The notes under the pieces: model-generated
Told to the model about the DNA's origin: nothing
The model's database searches: none
The model's input: only the letters and a program-made list of their open reading frames with translations
Program-made: the position numbers and the translations under genes
Shown here: in pieces, positions 1-9,100 of the stretch
Layout of the letters: the number at the start of each line of letters is the position of its first letter
Position numbering within the stretch: position 1 is the stretch's first letter
Assembly (NCBI RefSeq): GCF_003719295.1
Contig: NZ_RFLW01000004.1
Coordinates: 62,001-126,000, forward strand
Direction of reading: 5' to 3'
Length of the DNA stretch: 64,000 bases
Source: Haliea alexandrii
Lineage (GTDB): Bacteria > Pseudomonadota > Gammaproteobacteria > Pseudomonadales > Halieaceae

Positions 1-524
1 CGTTCAAGCGTGAGCCGCTCCTCGCCACCGGTCGCACTGACCAGCGTGGCGCCAGTGCCGTCCATGGATTCCAGAGTCCAGCCCTGCAGCGACTCACCCA
101 CCGCCAGACGCTGTTGCTTGCCATCGGCGCGCACAATGATACCGCCTACATCCCCAACGCCAAATATGCCCAGCAGACGCACCCCCTTGAGTTGAGATGC
201 CTTTTCCTCAGGCGCCTCCGCAACCGGTGCGGCGCTGTTGTCCACGGGCCTGCGACCTGCCCAGAACAGCGGTCGGTCGCGCAGTTCCGCGCTGTCGCCG
301 GTATCCAGCAGTCGCCCTGTTATACGGTCGGCCACCGTCAGGGAAGCATCGGTTGGCTCGATGGGCTCCGGGGACGGCGGCAGCAGAATGCCCAACAAAA
401 ACCAGGCAAGCTGCAGCAGCAACACCAGCGCCAGCACCAGCACCGCCAGTTCTACCCGGCGCTCTGTCCGCTGCGGCTCATGCTGCACGCGGAAGTGCTC
501 CAGTAACGCACCAACGCGCCTCAC
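1..524 (-). CDS. GspC/XpsN-like type II secretion inner-membrane protein (partial, cut by window edge)
   Basis: The frame is open from a GTG at 524-522 to the window edge, about 174 codons with no stop. The GTG overlaps the gspM stop in the form GTGA, which implies translational coupling. It encodes a short cytoplasmic N-terminus, one membrane helix at about residues 25-48, then a periplasmic domain containing RPLFW and LKGVRLLGIFG followed by a VGESLQGW-type segment. That pattern is typical of the GspC homology region, which links the inner-membrane platform to the outer-membrane secretin GspD. Position after gspM rather than at the head of the operon matches the Xanthomonas arrangement, where XpsN does the job of GspC and xpsD follows. 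I expect gspD just beyond the edge. The C-terminal part is unseen. Confidence 0.8.
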   Translation of the reverse strand, partial: MRRVGALLEHFRVQHEPQRTERRVELAVLVLALVLLLQLAWFLLGILLPPSPEPIEPTDASLTVADRITGRLLDTGDSAELRDRPLFWAGRRPVDNSAAPVAEAPEEKASQLKGVRLLGIFGVGDVGGIIVRADGKQQRLAVGESLQGWTLESMDGTGATLVSATGGEERLTLE

Positions 525-1087
525 GAGCGCACCTTCAACGCCAACACCTGCACTGTTGTGGTGATCGTTTGTTCTTCGGCTTCACTAGCGCGAGCCCGGC
601 TGCGGTTGGGCCAGACCTCGATAGACTCCAGCAGTAACAGCGGCAAATAGGCATTGAGGTCCGCCAGCGCAGTATCCAGCGCGGGCAAACCACCGGATGC
701 TGTCAGCTTGACGGCTATATGGTCGAACCCGTCCTTCTCCCGCACCGGCAGTATCTGGCTATTGCTCACAGACAGGCCTGCTGCACCCAATATCTCGCGT
801 ACGTTCTTTTGCAAATTCGCCGACACGGTACCCGCGTCATCGGTGGCCGGATAGACCAGGTCAAGCACGTCGGAACCCACCACCCGCGCCGCATCGCGCA
901 CCTGCTCTTCACGGTTCAGAAGCCCCTGTAAACGCGCGATACGGGGTTCCAAGCGCTCTATCTGCAATTGATAGCCGCTGCGCATGCCGAAGAGGCTGAT
1001 TGCCAGGTACAACAGCAGCAAAGCGGGCAGCGCCAGTGTACCCAGCACCATAACGGCGTAACGCGGGTTGTTGCGGAACCAGTTCAC
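521..1087 (-). CDS. gspM: Type II secretion system protein GspM
   Basis: Protein of 188 residues with a short cytoplasmic N-terminus, one membrane helix at about residues 12-33 and a periplasmic region that starts with a probable coiled coil (LEPRIARLQGLLNREEQ) and ends in a ferredoxin-like fold. This looks like the GspMb subtype. GspM binds GspL and helps couple the GspE ATPase to pseudopilus assembly in the inner membrane. The start overlaps the end of gspL by four bases, and the stop overlaps the start of the GspC-like gene. Function is assigned from topology plus operon position, since GspM proteins are poorly conserved. Confidence 0.85.
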   Translation of the reverse strand: MNWFRNNPRYAVMVLGTLALPALLLLYLAISLFGMRSGYQLQIERLEPRIARLQGLLNREEQVRDAARVVGSDVLDLVYPATDDAGTVSANLQKNVREILGAAGLSVSNSQILPVREKDGFDHIAVKLTASGGLPALDTALADLNAYLPLLLLESIEVWPNRSRARASEAEEQTITTTVQVLALKVRS

Positions 1088-2094
1088 GGCCCACCCTCAC
1101 GCAAACGCACGTTGACATTGAACTGCTCTACCCCACTGCTACCCACTGCCGTGATGCCCTGGTCCGCGACCTCTTCGTAGGCCTCTTCCCGCGTCAGGCT
1201 CTGCACCACGCCAGCGGCATCTTCGGCACGGCCCCGCAAGCGCAGGTCGCGGCCACGCTGGGTGTATTGCAGAATATAGGCCTCATCTCCCAACAGGGCG
1301 GTCAGCCGCGCCAGCTCACGGTGGGGGTCCGGATACTCACGCAACACGTCATTCACGGCGAGAATGGTCTGATTGGCTACAGACAGCGACTGGCGCTGCC
1401 GCGTCACCTCGGCCGCCTCGCTCTCCACCCGCGCCGCGAGCGCCTCGTACTGCTGCAACCTGACATACTTGCCACCCGCCGCCAGCGCCAGAATCAGCAG
1501 CACCAACAGCAAGGCACCACCCAGTAGCAGCGCGATACGCAGCAGGCGACGCTGATAACGCGCCAGGCGTGCACCCTCAGCAAACCCGCGCAACACAATG
1601 GGCCGCGCGCCGGCAAGAGCCCAGACCTCACGTTCATCAATGGCATGCACGTCGTGGTGCTGGCCCAGGTGTCGCATGACGGCACTGCGGGAAGCAATCG
1701 CCAGCTCTACCTGCAGCCCCTTGTCACCGCGCTCACTGAGGGACCAGCCGGCCGCCGTATCCGTCGCCGGAAACGGGCTGTTGGCCATAATCTCCAAGCG
1801 CATGACCGATTCCAATTCATCCTCGGCGGCCAGCGGCAGGTGCAGGGTCTTGAACAACACCAGGGAATCCGGCAACACGATGGCAGCGCAGGTCGGCTCG
1901 CCCGCGGCAACCAGGGCACCGGCGTGAAACTTGCCCTGCACGCCGCCACCTTCCACGTGCACCACTTCATCAAGGCGCGCACGCACGGGGGAGCGGTCAC
2001 CCCAGAGACATTCTGCCCAGGCAACCTGCCAGTGGTGGCCTATACGGCGCATATCGTAGCCGAAGAGGTGCCATTGTCGGGATTGATCGAGCAT
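1084..2094 (-). CDS. gspL: Type II secretion system protein GspL
   Basis: Protein of 336 residues. The N-terminal part (about 1-180) is the cytoplasmic actin-like domain that contacts GspE. A single hydrophobic helix lies at about residues 186-208, followed by a periplasmic coiled segment and a PilN-like domain at the C-terminus. GspL anchors the ATPase to the membrane platform with GspM. It lies five bases after gspK and overlaps gspM by four bases, inside an uninterrupted gspE-to-gspC-like operon. Confidence 0.88.
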   Translation of the reverse strand: MLDQSRQWHLFGYDMRRIGHHWQVAWAECLWGDRSPVRARLDEVVHVEGGGVQGKFHAGALVAAGEPTCAAIVLPDSLVLFKTLHLPLAAEDELESVMRLEIMANSPFPATDTAAGWSLSERGDKGLQVELAIASRSAVMRHLGQHHDVHAIDEREVWALAGARPIVLRGFAEGARLARYQRRLLRIALLLGGALLLVLLILALAAGGKYVRLQQYEALAARVESEAAEVTRQRQSLSVANQTILAVNDVLREYPDPHRELARLTALLGDEAYILQYTQRGRDLRLRGRAEDAAGVVQSLTREEAYEEVADQGITAVGSSGVEQFNVNVRLREGGP

Positions 2095-2099
2095 AGCGC

Positions 2100-2855
2100 C
2101 TAGCGTGCCCCAGCTGTTGTTGTTCTGTCGTCAAGCACTCGCGGCGCCTCGGTTCGTGTTATTTGCCAAGGGAACCCGCTCGCACCCGAACCGCCCTGCA
2201 ATGTTATCCAGCGCCTGCGTAGCCAGCGCCGACCATCATAATCCATCACGGCGTCGAGGCGGTACGCGGCCTCATCATCCATCCGCAGAACGTGGCGCAG
2301 GCCATCCAGCAGGACCCGGTCAAATCCGGGCAACTGCAGCCAGTCCTCTACCGTTTTCGGCCGGAACCCGACGCCAACGCCGATCGCCCGGCCACCGCGC
2401 AACTGTACCACAGCGGCCGCGAGGCGTCGGGCATCTTCCCGCTGCAGGCGACCCGCCTCGCTAAAGACCATCGCCAGCTGCTCCGGATCGGCGCTGTGCA
2501 GGTCCAGCAAGCGTGAAACCGGCGTCATGCGCACCTGCACCGGCTGCTCTCCGAGCATGAACTGCGCCTCCAGTGCCGGCTCCAGGCCGTCTTCCCCCGG
2601 CCCTGCTTGTGCCTCGCGCAACAACGCCTGCCGGGAAAGCAGCAAACTGATTGCGCCGTCCCCCGCTGCCATCACCTTCGCTCGCGCAATATGGGTTTGT
2701 GCCATGCGCACATCCACGCGCGCTTCGGACACAATGCCCATCACCAGCACAGACATGGCCGCCACAAACCAGACCACCATGGCCAGCGCAACACCACCCT
2801 GACTCCTCGCATGACGTATCAGTGAGGGGGAATATTCCGACGCCGTGCCACGCAT
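2100..2855 (-). CDS. gspK: Type II secretion minor pseudopilin GspK
   Basis: I start the gene at the ATG at 2855-2853, which shares a base with the gspJ stop (TGATG), giving 251 residues. The longer open frame upstream lies inside gspJ and is not needed. The N-terminus has basic residues, then QGGVALAMVVWFVAAM, a prepilin-peptidase site followed by a hydrophobic helix. As usual in GspK, there is no glutamate at position +5 of the mature protein. The large C-terminal domain is typical of this tip pseudopilin, which caps the pseudopilus together with GspI and GspJ. Confidence 0.9.
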   Translation of the reverse strand: MRGTASEYSPSLIRHARSQGGVALAMVVWFVAAMSVLVMGIVSEARVDVRMAQTHIARAKVMAAGDGAISLLLSRQALLREAQAGPGEDGLEPALEAQFMLGEQPVQVRMTPVSRLLDLHSADPEQLAMVFSEAGRLQREDARRLAAAVVQLRGGRAIGVGVGFRPKTVEDWLQLPGFDRVLLDGLRHVLRMDDEAAYRLDAVMDYDGRRWLRRRWITLQGGSGASGFPWQITRTEAPRVLDDRTTTAGAR

Positions 2856-3454
2856 CAGCGCGGTACCGCCATAATCAGCTCCGGCCAGAAGCGCTCCGCC
2901 GCACGTAGACGCAGGCGCAACGCCACTGGCACACCGCCGTTCTGCCACTCCGGCACCCAGTCTGCCCGCGGGGCGGGCCTATAGGCCACCTCGAACAGAT
3001 CCACCTGTCTGACCAGTATGCGGGAGGCCGCCTGCGACCAGTCTATCGTCCTCGAGTCGCCATTGGACGCCTGCCAGCGCATCACCAGCGCACTGTCTTC
3101 GCGGCTGAAACGCAGCACATACTCGCCACCGAAGTTCTCACCGAAAAGGATATTCGCCTTGAACATCAAAACGCCGTCCGAGCCGGCGAAATAGGCGGCA
3201 TCCCGCGCGCCGCCCCCGAGCGTCAAGCCTTCGCCGCCATCTGCACCCAGAGCGGCACTGTCCACCAGGTCACGCAGCAGACTGCTGACGGTACGCACTT
3301 CATCCACGCGCCCCATCATGCGGTCCAGCGACTGCTGTGTATTGGCAAAGGTACGCAGTGCGCTGATGGTCGCCAGCATGATCAGCGAGAGCACGGACAG
3401 CGCCACCACCACCTCAACCAGAGTAAAACCGCTCTGCTGGCGCCCCGCGCTCAT
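2855..3454 (-). CDS. gspJ: Type II secretion minor pseudopilin GspJ
   Basis: Protein of 199 residues starting with a short basic leader and the type IV prepilin motif GFTLVEVVVAL, which is cleaved and N-methylated by the prepilin peptidase GspO/PilD. The globular C-terminal part fits GspJ, a component of the pseudopilus tip complex. It overlaps gspI by four bases and gspK by one base. No prepilin peptidase gene is visible in the window, so that enzyme must be encoded elsewhere. Confidence 0.9.
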   Translation of the reverse strand: MSAGRQQSGFTLVEVVVALSVLSLIMLATISALRTFANTQQSLDRMMGRVDEVRTVSSLLRDLVDSAALGADGGEGLTLGGGARDAAYFAGSDGVLMFKANILFGENFGGEYVLRFSREDSALVMRWQASNGDSRTIDWSQAASRILVRQVDLFEVAYRPAPRADWVPEWQNGGVPVALRLRLRAAERFWPELIMAVPR

Positions 3455-3840
3455 TCGCGCGCCACCCCGGCGGCGACAGAGTTCAGTACCACCTCACGTG
3501 CCTTGCGCCCGTCACTCCAGCGCACCACAACTTCGATATCCTGCACCGAACCCGGCGGCAGGCTGCCGCTGCCCGCTTGCGCCGGCCGCGCCTGCACCCG
3601 CCACAGAAAACCGCCCGCGGTTTCACCCTGCACGCTGAGCCCGCCTGCGGGCACCCGCGCATGCTCCGCGACCAGGGAGCGGGCCAGTTCAACGCCGTAG
3701 GCATATTTTTCTGCGGAACGTACGTTGCGCGTGGCGCCACTAGTGGCCTGGTACAGCGCCCCCAGAGAGAGGCCGAGGATGGCCAGCGCAACCAGCATTT
3801 CCAGCAGCGAAAAACCCCGTGCCGACCTAGCGCGCCGCAT
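3451..3840 (-). CDS. gspI: Type II secretion minor pseudopilin GspI
   Basis: Protein of 129 residues with leader MRRARSARG and the prepilin motif GFSLLEMLVALAILG, the usual signature and length for GspI. GspI nucleates the tip complex with GspJ and GspK. Its start lies inside the last codons of gspH (14-base overlap), and its stop overlaps gspJ by four bases, so translation of this stretch is probably coupled. Confidence 0.9.
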   Translation of the reverse strand: MRRARSARGFSLLEMLVALAILGLSLGALYQATSGATRNVRSAEKYAYGVELARSLVAEHARVPAGGLSVQGETAGGFLWRVQARPAQAGSGSLPPGSVQDIEVVVRWSDGRKAREVVLNSVAAGVARE

Positions 3841-4288
3841 AGGTTTCCTGCGTCACCGAACCGAGCAACCAGTCCACCGTGATACTCACACCCGCGCCGC
3901 CTGCCGAGGTAATGTCGACACCGCCGCCACTGGCACCACCCTCGGGATAGAAACGTATGACGCCCACGCCGCCACGATTCAGCTCACTGGCCGAGTGTAC
4001 CGTCATTGCTACACTGTCCGGCAGAACGTTGACGGTGTCGGCAAATCGCACACTGCGCTCCCGGGGGTCGACTTCAACGGCCTGTGCCCGGCCGCTGTGC
4101 AGCGCTTCATAGCGCGCACTGGCGAACAGCGTGACGACATCCCGCACCGCCTGACGGTAGCGAATATTTTCATACATTCGCAGGGTGGACGGCACGGCAA
4201 GGGCCATGACCAGCCCCGCGATGGCCAGTGCCGCCATCAGTTCCAGTAACGAGAACCCGGCGGTATGGTGCCTGCGGCCGCCCGCCAT
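3827..4288 (-). CDS. gspH: Type II secretion minor pseudopilin GspH
   Basis: I place the start at the ATG at 4288-4286, seven bases after the gspG stop, giving 153 residues. An alternative in-frame ATG at 4312 would run into gspG, and the longest open frame (from 4432) would overlap it by over 130 bases, which is unlikely. The leader is followed by the motif GFSLLELMAALAIAG and a hydrophobic helix, then a beta-rich C-terminus, as expected of GspH, which joins the tip complex to the GspG shaft. Confidence 0.87.
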   Translation of the reverse strand: MAGGRRHHTAGFSLLELMAALAIAGLVMALAVPSTLRMYENIRYRQAVRDVVTLFASARYEALHSGRAQAVEVDPRERSVRFADTVNVLPDSVAMTVHSASELNRGGVGVIRFYPEGGASGGGVDITSAGGAGVSITVDWLLGSVTQETYAAR

Positions 4289-4295
4289 GGCGGCG

Positions 4296-4730
4296 CTACC
4301 AGTTACCCACATCCTGGTCTTCGCCCTCACCACCCGGCGTGCCATTCTGGCCGTAGCTGAAGATATCCACCTCACCGTGCTCCCCCGGCGCCTTGTACTG
4401 ATACTCGCGTTTCCACGGGTCCAGCGGCACATCGGATTTCAGGTAGGGGCCATTCCAGCCGGCGGCGCTGGCCGGCTTGCTCACCAGTGCATCCAGCCCT
4501 TCGCTGGTGGAGGGAAAACGCCCCACATCCAGCTTGTACATTTCCAGCGACTGCTCGAGATCCTTGATCTGGATAGCGGCTGTCTTGGTCTTGGCACCGC
4601 CCAACTGGTTCAGAACCTGCGGCCCCACAAGGCTCATCAACAGGCCCAGAATCGCCAGTACGACGAGCAGTTCCATGAGCGTAAAACCGGCTGAAGTGCG
4701 CCGCGCAGTGCGGCCGCGTCCTGAGATCAT
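4296..4730 (-). CDS. gspG: Type II secretion major pseudopilin GspG
   Basis: Protein of 144 residues with prepilin motif GFTLMELLVVLAILGLL and the conserved GspG body: GRFPSTSEGLDAL, WNGPYLK and a C-terminal loop with acidic residues (DIFSYGQNGTPGGEGED) that binds calcium in GspG structures. It is the main subunit of the pseudopilus shaft. It lies 55 bases after gspF, the largest gap in the operon, which may hold an expression or processing signal for this highly made subunit. I see no clear promoter there. Confidence 0.95.
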   Translation of the reverse strand: MISGRGRTARRTSAGFTLMELLVVLAILGLLMSLVGPQVLNQLGGAKTKTAAIQIKDLEQSLEMYKLDVGRFPSTSEGLDALVSKPASAAGWNGPYLKSDVPLDPWKREYQYKAPGEHGEVDIFSYGQNGTPGGEGEDQDVGNW

Positions 4731-4785
4731 GCGTTTTTCCTCGTTACAGATAAATAATCAGCAAAGCCGTAGCCACACGCGCCCA

Positions 4786-5988
4786 TTACAGCGCGAGGTC
4801 ATTCACGGACAGAATGCCCAACAAAATTGAGATAATGATGACAGCAATAATGGCGCCCATACCCAGGATAAGCACTGGCTCAAGCAGGGTCAGCCCGCGT
4901 TTTACACCCGCCTGGACATGGCCGTCAAACACGCGCGCGAGCTCCAGCATCATCGCATCAAGACGGCCGGACTCCTCACCCACACGCGTCATCTGAATGA
5001 CCATGGGCGTGAACAGCCCCGTTTCCTCCAGCGCCACCGACATGCGCTTGCCCGACTTCACCGCGGGTGGCAGCACCTGCAGCGCCGCCTTGATCACCCG
5101 GTTGTCGACAGTATCAATGGCGATCGATATTGCCTTGAGCAGGGAAACACCGTTGCCCAGCAAGGTGCCTACCGTGCGTGCAAACTTGGACACTTCAAAC
5201 TCGAAGAGTATCCCACCCACCAGCGGTAATTTCAGCAAGCGGGCATCCTTGCTCGCCTGCCCGGCCTCGGTGGACAGCCAGTTGCGTATCGCCCAGCCCG
5301 TTCCCACGCTGACGAGCAGCAATAGCCAGCCATAGCTGGCGATAAAGTCCGCCGCCCCGACCACCATCGCCGTGAGGGGCGGCAGGGCTTCGCCCATATC
5401 TTCGAACAGGGTTTCAAACTGCGGCACCACGAAGCCGAGCATGAGAATAATCGACAGCACGGCAACCACCAGCAGAATAGCCGGGTAAATCAATGCCGAT
5501 ACCACATTGTCGCGGTTGGCCTTGGCGCTCTGCAGATATTCCACAAGCCGGTCCAGCACAGCGGAGAGCTGCCCGCTGGCCTCCCCCGAGCGCACCATGT
5601 TGATGTAGAAGTTGCCGAATACTGGCTGATAGGGCTGCAGCGCCTGGCTCAGCGCCTTACCCGCCTTGACGTCCCGCAACAGGTCCTGCAGCAGCGCTTC
5701 CAGCGCAGGCTCCGACGCCATATCGATAAGCACTTTCAGCGCCCGGTCCAGCGGTAAGCCGGCGCGCAGCAGCACCGCGAGCTCGCTGGTGGTGGATAAC
5801 ACGTCCTCGCGCTTCACCGGCTTGCCGCCCGTGCTGCGGTTCACCTTCGCCGCGCCCGGCTCCAGCGCCAGCAAGGTCAGGCCCTGAGAGCGCAACAAAC
5901 GCGAGGCAACCTCCAGCCCCTCGGCCTCCAGCGTGCCATCCAGCGGCTTGCCATCGCGGCCTATGGCCCTGTAGGTAAAATGCGCCAT
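4786..5988 (-). CDS. gspF: Type II secretion inner-membrane platform protein GspF
   Basis: I start at the ATG at 5988 (MAHFTYRAIG), which gives 400 residues, the normal GspF length. The longer frame up to 6030 would overlap gspE. The N-terminal FTYRAIGRDGKPLDG motif and two repeated cytoplasmic GspF domains (about 70-190 and 270-390) alternate with three membrane helices near residues 170-190, 220-240 and 370-390. GspF is the polytopic core of the assembly platform on which GspE acts. It sits 25 bases after gspE. Confidence 0.93.
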   Translation of the reverse strand: MAHFTYRAIGRDGKPLDGTLEAEGLEVASRLLRSQGLTLLALEPGAAKVNRSTGGKPVKREDVLSTTSELAVLLRAGLPLDRALKVLIDMASEPALEALLQDLLRDVKAGKALSQALQPYQPVFGNFYINMVRSGEASGQLSAVLDRLVEYLQSAKANRDNVVSALIYPAILLVVAVLSIILMLGFVVPQFETLFEDMGEALPPLTAMVVGAADFIASYGWLLLLVSVGTGWAIRNWLSTEAGQASKDARLLKLPLVGGILFEFEVSKFARTVGTLLGNGVSLLKAISIAIDTVDNRVIKAALQVLPPAVKSGKRMSVALEETGLFTPMVIQMTRVGEESGRLDAMMLELARVFDGHVQAGVKRGLTLLEPVLILGMGAIIAVIIISILLGILSVNDLAL

Positions 5989-6013
5989 GCCTAACCCCGC
6001 CTCTGGCAACCGC

Positions 6014-7735
6014 TCAAGCGGCGTCCGCACCGGCCTCGGATGCCCCGGATTCGCTCTGGTCCTGGGTCACGCGCATGACCTCCTCCAGGGACGTTTCGCC
6101 GCGCACCACTTTGCGCAGCCCGTCTTCGTAGAGCGTAATCATGCCCTGCTGACGTGCGGCGGCATGCAGTAACGTGGCATCGGCACCACTCATGATCACG
6201 CGGTGAATGGCCTCATCAAGGCAGAACAGTTCGTGAATCGCCGTGCGCCCGGCATAGCCTGTCTGCAGGCAGTGCTCGCAGCCCCTGGCCTGATACACCG
6301 TAGGCTGCGCCGTGCGAATGAAGGGCGCGAGCCCGTAACGCTGCACCGCATCACTGGTCAACTCCACCGGGGACTTGCAGTGCTTGCACAGCGTACGCAC
6401 CAGGCGCTGCGCCAACACCCCGTTGACCGCCGAGGTAATGAGGTAGCGCTCCACCCCCATATCCTCCAGGCGGGTAATGGCGCCAGCTGCCGTGTTGGTG
6501 TGCAGCGTGGAAAGCACCAGGTGCCCGGTGAGTGCCGACTGCACACCGATCTGCGCGGTTTCCGTATCGCGCATCTCACCGATCATGATGATGTCGGGGT
6601 CCTGTCGCAGGATGGCGCGCAGGGCGCGGGCAAAGTTCAACTCGATTTGTGCCTGCACCTGAATCTGGTTCACGCCTTGGAGCTGATATTCCACCGGATC
6701 TTCCACCGTGATGATCTTCAGGCGCTCGGAGTCCAGGGAAGCCAGTGAGGCGTAGAGGGTTGTCGTCTTGCCGGAGCCGGTGGGGCCGGTTACCAGCAAT
6801 ACGCCGTGAGGACTATCGAGTAACTTGCGGTAACGCGTCAGGGTATCGTCGCTGAAGCCCATATCACTGAGGCTCAAGCGGATGTTGCCGCGGTCCAGCA
6901 CCCGCATGACGATGCTCTCGCCATGCACCGTGGGAATGGTGGAAACGCGCAGGTCGAGCTCATGCCCCTTTACACGGATCATGATGCGACCGTCCTGGGG
7001 CAGCCGCCGCTCGGCAATGTTCATCTGGGCCAACAACTTGATGCGCGAGGCGATGGCCTGACCGAGGCCGGCTGTCGGCGTATCCGAATGCTCCTGTAGC
7101 ACGCCGTCAACCCGATAGCGCAACTGCAGGCCATCCTCAAAGGGTTCGATATGGATGTCAGAGGCACCCATGTCCACGGCGCGGTGAATGAGCTGGTTGA
7201 CCAGGCGAATAACCGGCGCCTCGCTGGCGAGGTCGCGCAGGTGCTCAATGAAGTCATCATCCGACTGGCCGGCGAATTGATCACCAAGCGTGCCGTCGTC
7301 GTCACCTTCCTCGCTCTCCTGCAAACGCAGCTGCTGGGCCCGCGCGATGTCGCTTTCCAGGCCGAGCACAATGGTGACCGGACGATCCAGCGCCATGGAC
7401 AGGGCCTTGGCGAGGAACGGATCCTGGGGTATTGCCGCCGCAAAACACACGCCGTTGTCATCAGCCGCGACCGGCACCACCAGGTTATTGACCAGGAATT
7501 CCTGGGCCACGCCGTCAACCGTCACCGGCTCCTGCGGGTATTCCGAGGCTGGGTGCAGCGGAATTTCGAGCTGTTCGCTCAGCGCCAGCGCCACATCCTG
7601 CTCAGAGACCAGCCCCAGCTTAACCAGCACCTGGCCGAAGCGATCGCCCATTTCGCTCTGGGCCAACAGGGTACGCTCGACATCGCGCTCCGATATCTTG
7701 CCCTGCTGGACCAGCAGCTCACCAATCCTGATCAT
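6014..7735 (-). CDS. gspE: Type II secretion ATPase GspE
   Basis: Protein of 573 residues, first gene of the secretion operon. The N-terminal MshEN-type domain (about 1-140) holds GELLVQQGKISERDV, and a short acidic linker follows. The RecA-like ATPase carries Walker A GPTGSGKTTT at about 317-326, the Asp box EDPVEYQL, a Walker B region DPDIIMIGEMRD and a histidine box STLHTNTA. A zinc-binding element with paired CxxC motifs (CKHC and CEHC) follows. It supplies energy for pseudopilus growth. The 93 bases between its start and the upstream thiolase gene must hold its promoter or read-through sequence. Confidence 0.95.
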   Translation of the reverse strand: MIRIGELLVQQGKISERDVERTLLAQSEMGDRFGQVLVKLGLVSEQDVALALSEQLEIPLHPASEYPQEPVTVDGVAQEFLVNNLVVPVAADDNGVCFAAAIPQDPFLAKALSMALDRPVTIVLGLESDIARAQQLRLQESEEGDDDGTLGDQFAGQSDDDFIEHLRDLASEAPVIRLVNQLIHRAVDMGASDIHIEPFEDGLQLRYRVDGVLQEHSDTPTAGLGQAIASRIKLLAQMNIAERRLPQDGRIMIRVKGHELDLRVSTIPTVHGESIVMRVLDRGNIRLSLSDMGFSDDTLTRYRKLLDSPHGVLLVTGPTGSGKTTTLYASLASLDSERLKIITVEDPVEYQLQGVNQIQVQAQIELNFARALRAILRQDPDIIMIGEMRDTETAQIGVQSALTGHLVLSTLHTNTAAGAITRLEDMGVERYLITSAVNGVLAQRLVRTLCKHCKSPVELTSDAVQRYGLAPFIRTAQPTVYQARGCEHCLQTGYAGRTAIHELFCLDEAIHRVIMSGADATLLHAAARQQGMITLYEDGLRKVVRGETSLEEVMRVTQDQSESGASEAGADAA

Positions 7736-7764
7736 GCTCCACCGCCACTTGCCTTCATGAGTAA

Positions 7765-7787
7765 CAGACGGCTGAGACCGCCGTCTG
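7765..7787 (-). terminator. Hairpin after the thiolase gene
   Basis: A perfect 8-base inverted repeat, CAGACGGC and GCCGTCTG with a 7-base loop, lies about 42 bases after the thiolase stop and 30 bases before gspE. On the minus strand it is followed by TTACTC, so there is no real U-tract. It may work as a weak terminator or an mRNA 3' end between the two transcription units. Confidence 0.45.
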
Positions 7788-7828
7788 CTTCCATCGAGCG
7801 CTGGATTGTAGCACAGGCCCGGCGCCGA

Positions 7829-9031
7829 TCAGGCGACCTCAAACAGCCCGGCTGCGCCCATGCCACCGCCGATACACATGGTGATCACCACGTATTTCAC
7901 ACCGCGACGTTTCCCTTCGATCAGGGCATGGCCGACCATGCGGGCACCGCTCATGCCAAAGGGGTGACCAATGGAAATGGCGCCACCGTTGACATTGAGC
8001 CGGTCGTTATCGATGCCGAGCTTGTCGCGGCAATACAGCACCTGACAGGCGAAAGCCTCGTTCAATTCCCAGAGGCCAATATCATCCATCTTCAGGCCGT
8101 GACGCTGCAGCAGCTTGGGAATGGCGAACACCGGGCCGATGCCCATTTCGTCCGGGCCGCAGCCGGCCACCGCCAGGCCGCGATAGATACCCAGTGGCTG
8201 CAGCCCCTGCTTCGCCGCCAGCGCACCGTCCATCAACACACAGGCTGAGGCGCCATCCGACAGTTGCGAGGCATTGCCCGCCGTGATGAAGCGGCCTTCT
8301 TTCACAAATTGGCCATCCTTGAAAACCGGCTCCAGCCCCTGAAGGCTTTCCAGCGTCGTGGAGGGGCGGTTACCTTCATCTTTCTCCAAAGTGACCGCCT
8401 CGTAGGTGGTCTCCTTGGTTTCTTTATTGAAGACCGCCTTGGTGGAGGCCATCGGCACGATTTCCGCATCGAACAAGCCGGCCTCCTGCGCCGCTGCGGT
8501 ACGCATCTGGCTTTGGAACGAGTACTCGTCCTGCGCCTCGCGAGAAACGCCATAGCGCTCAGAGACGATCTCAGCAGTCTCGATCATCTGGATATACGCC
8601 TGGGGCGAAACCTCCAGCACGGTTTTCGACACGTTGCGGTAGCTGTTCTTGTGCTTGTTCTGCACCAGCGAGATGGACTCCAGCCCACCCGCCACGGCAA
8701 CATCGTACTCGTTGCACATGATGGCCTTGGCGGCTGTGGCTATGGTCATCAACCCGGAGGAACACTGCCGGTCCATGGTCATGCCCGCTGTCGTATCCGG
8801 CAGACCGCCGGCAACACCGCAGAGCCGGCCCAGGTTGTAGGCCTGTGTGCCCTGCTGTGCCGCCGCACCCATGAGGCAGTCATCCACCAAAGCGGGATCA
8901 ATGCCGGCGCGCGCAACCGCCGCGCGTACGACGTGGCCGCCCAGTGCGGGGGCTTCGGTGTCATTGAAAGCGCCGCGGAAGGCTTTGCCGATCGGGGTTC
9001 TGGCGGTGCTGACGATAACTGCGTCTCTCAT
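7829..9031 (-). CDS. Acetyl-CoA acyltransferase (thiolase)
   Basis: Protein of 400 residues with the complete thiolase catalytic set: nucleophile Cys90 in MDRQCSSG, His356 in GHPFGMSG and Cys386 in [12 protein letters not shown], plus the NEAFA motif. It should cleave 3-ketoacyl-CoA to acetyl-CoA (degradative) or run in reverse (biosynthetic); substrate chain length cannot be read from the sequence. The ATG at 9031 has a strong ribosome binding site, AAAGGAG, six bases upstream. It stands alone, separated from the steroid operon upstream by 500 bases of repeats, so it may serve general beta-oxidation or acetoacetyl-CoA metabolism. Confidence 0.9.
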   Translation of the reverse strand: MRDAVIVSTARTPIGKAFRGAFNDTEAPALGGHVVRAAVARAGIDPALVDDCLMGAAAQQGTQAYNLGRLCGVAGGLPDTTAGMTMDRQCSSGLMTIATAAKAIMCNEYDVAVAGGLESISLVQNKHKNSYRNVSKTVLEVSPQAYIQMIETAEIVSERYGVSREAQDEYSFQSQMRTAAAQEAGLFDAEIVPMASTKAVFNKETKETTYEAVTLEKDEGNRPSTTLESLQGLEPVFKDGQFVKEGRFITAGNASQLSDGASACVLMDGALAAKQGLQPLGIYRGLAVAGCGPDEMGIGPVFAIPKLLQRHGLKMDDIGLWELNEAFACQVLYCRDKLGIDNDRLNVNGGAISIGHPFGMSGARMVGHALIEGKRRGVKYVVITMCIGGGMGAAGLFEVA

Positions 9032-9100
9032 GGTTAACTCCTTTGATTCGGTTGTTAGTGCTGGGTTGTTGTTTTGGGTTTGGGGATTGTACTGCTACTG

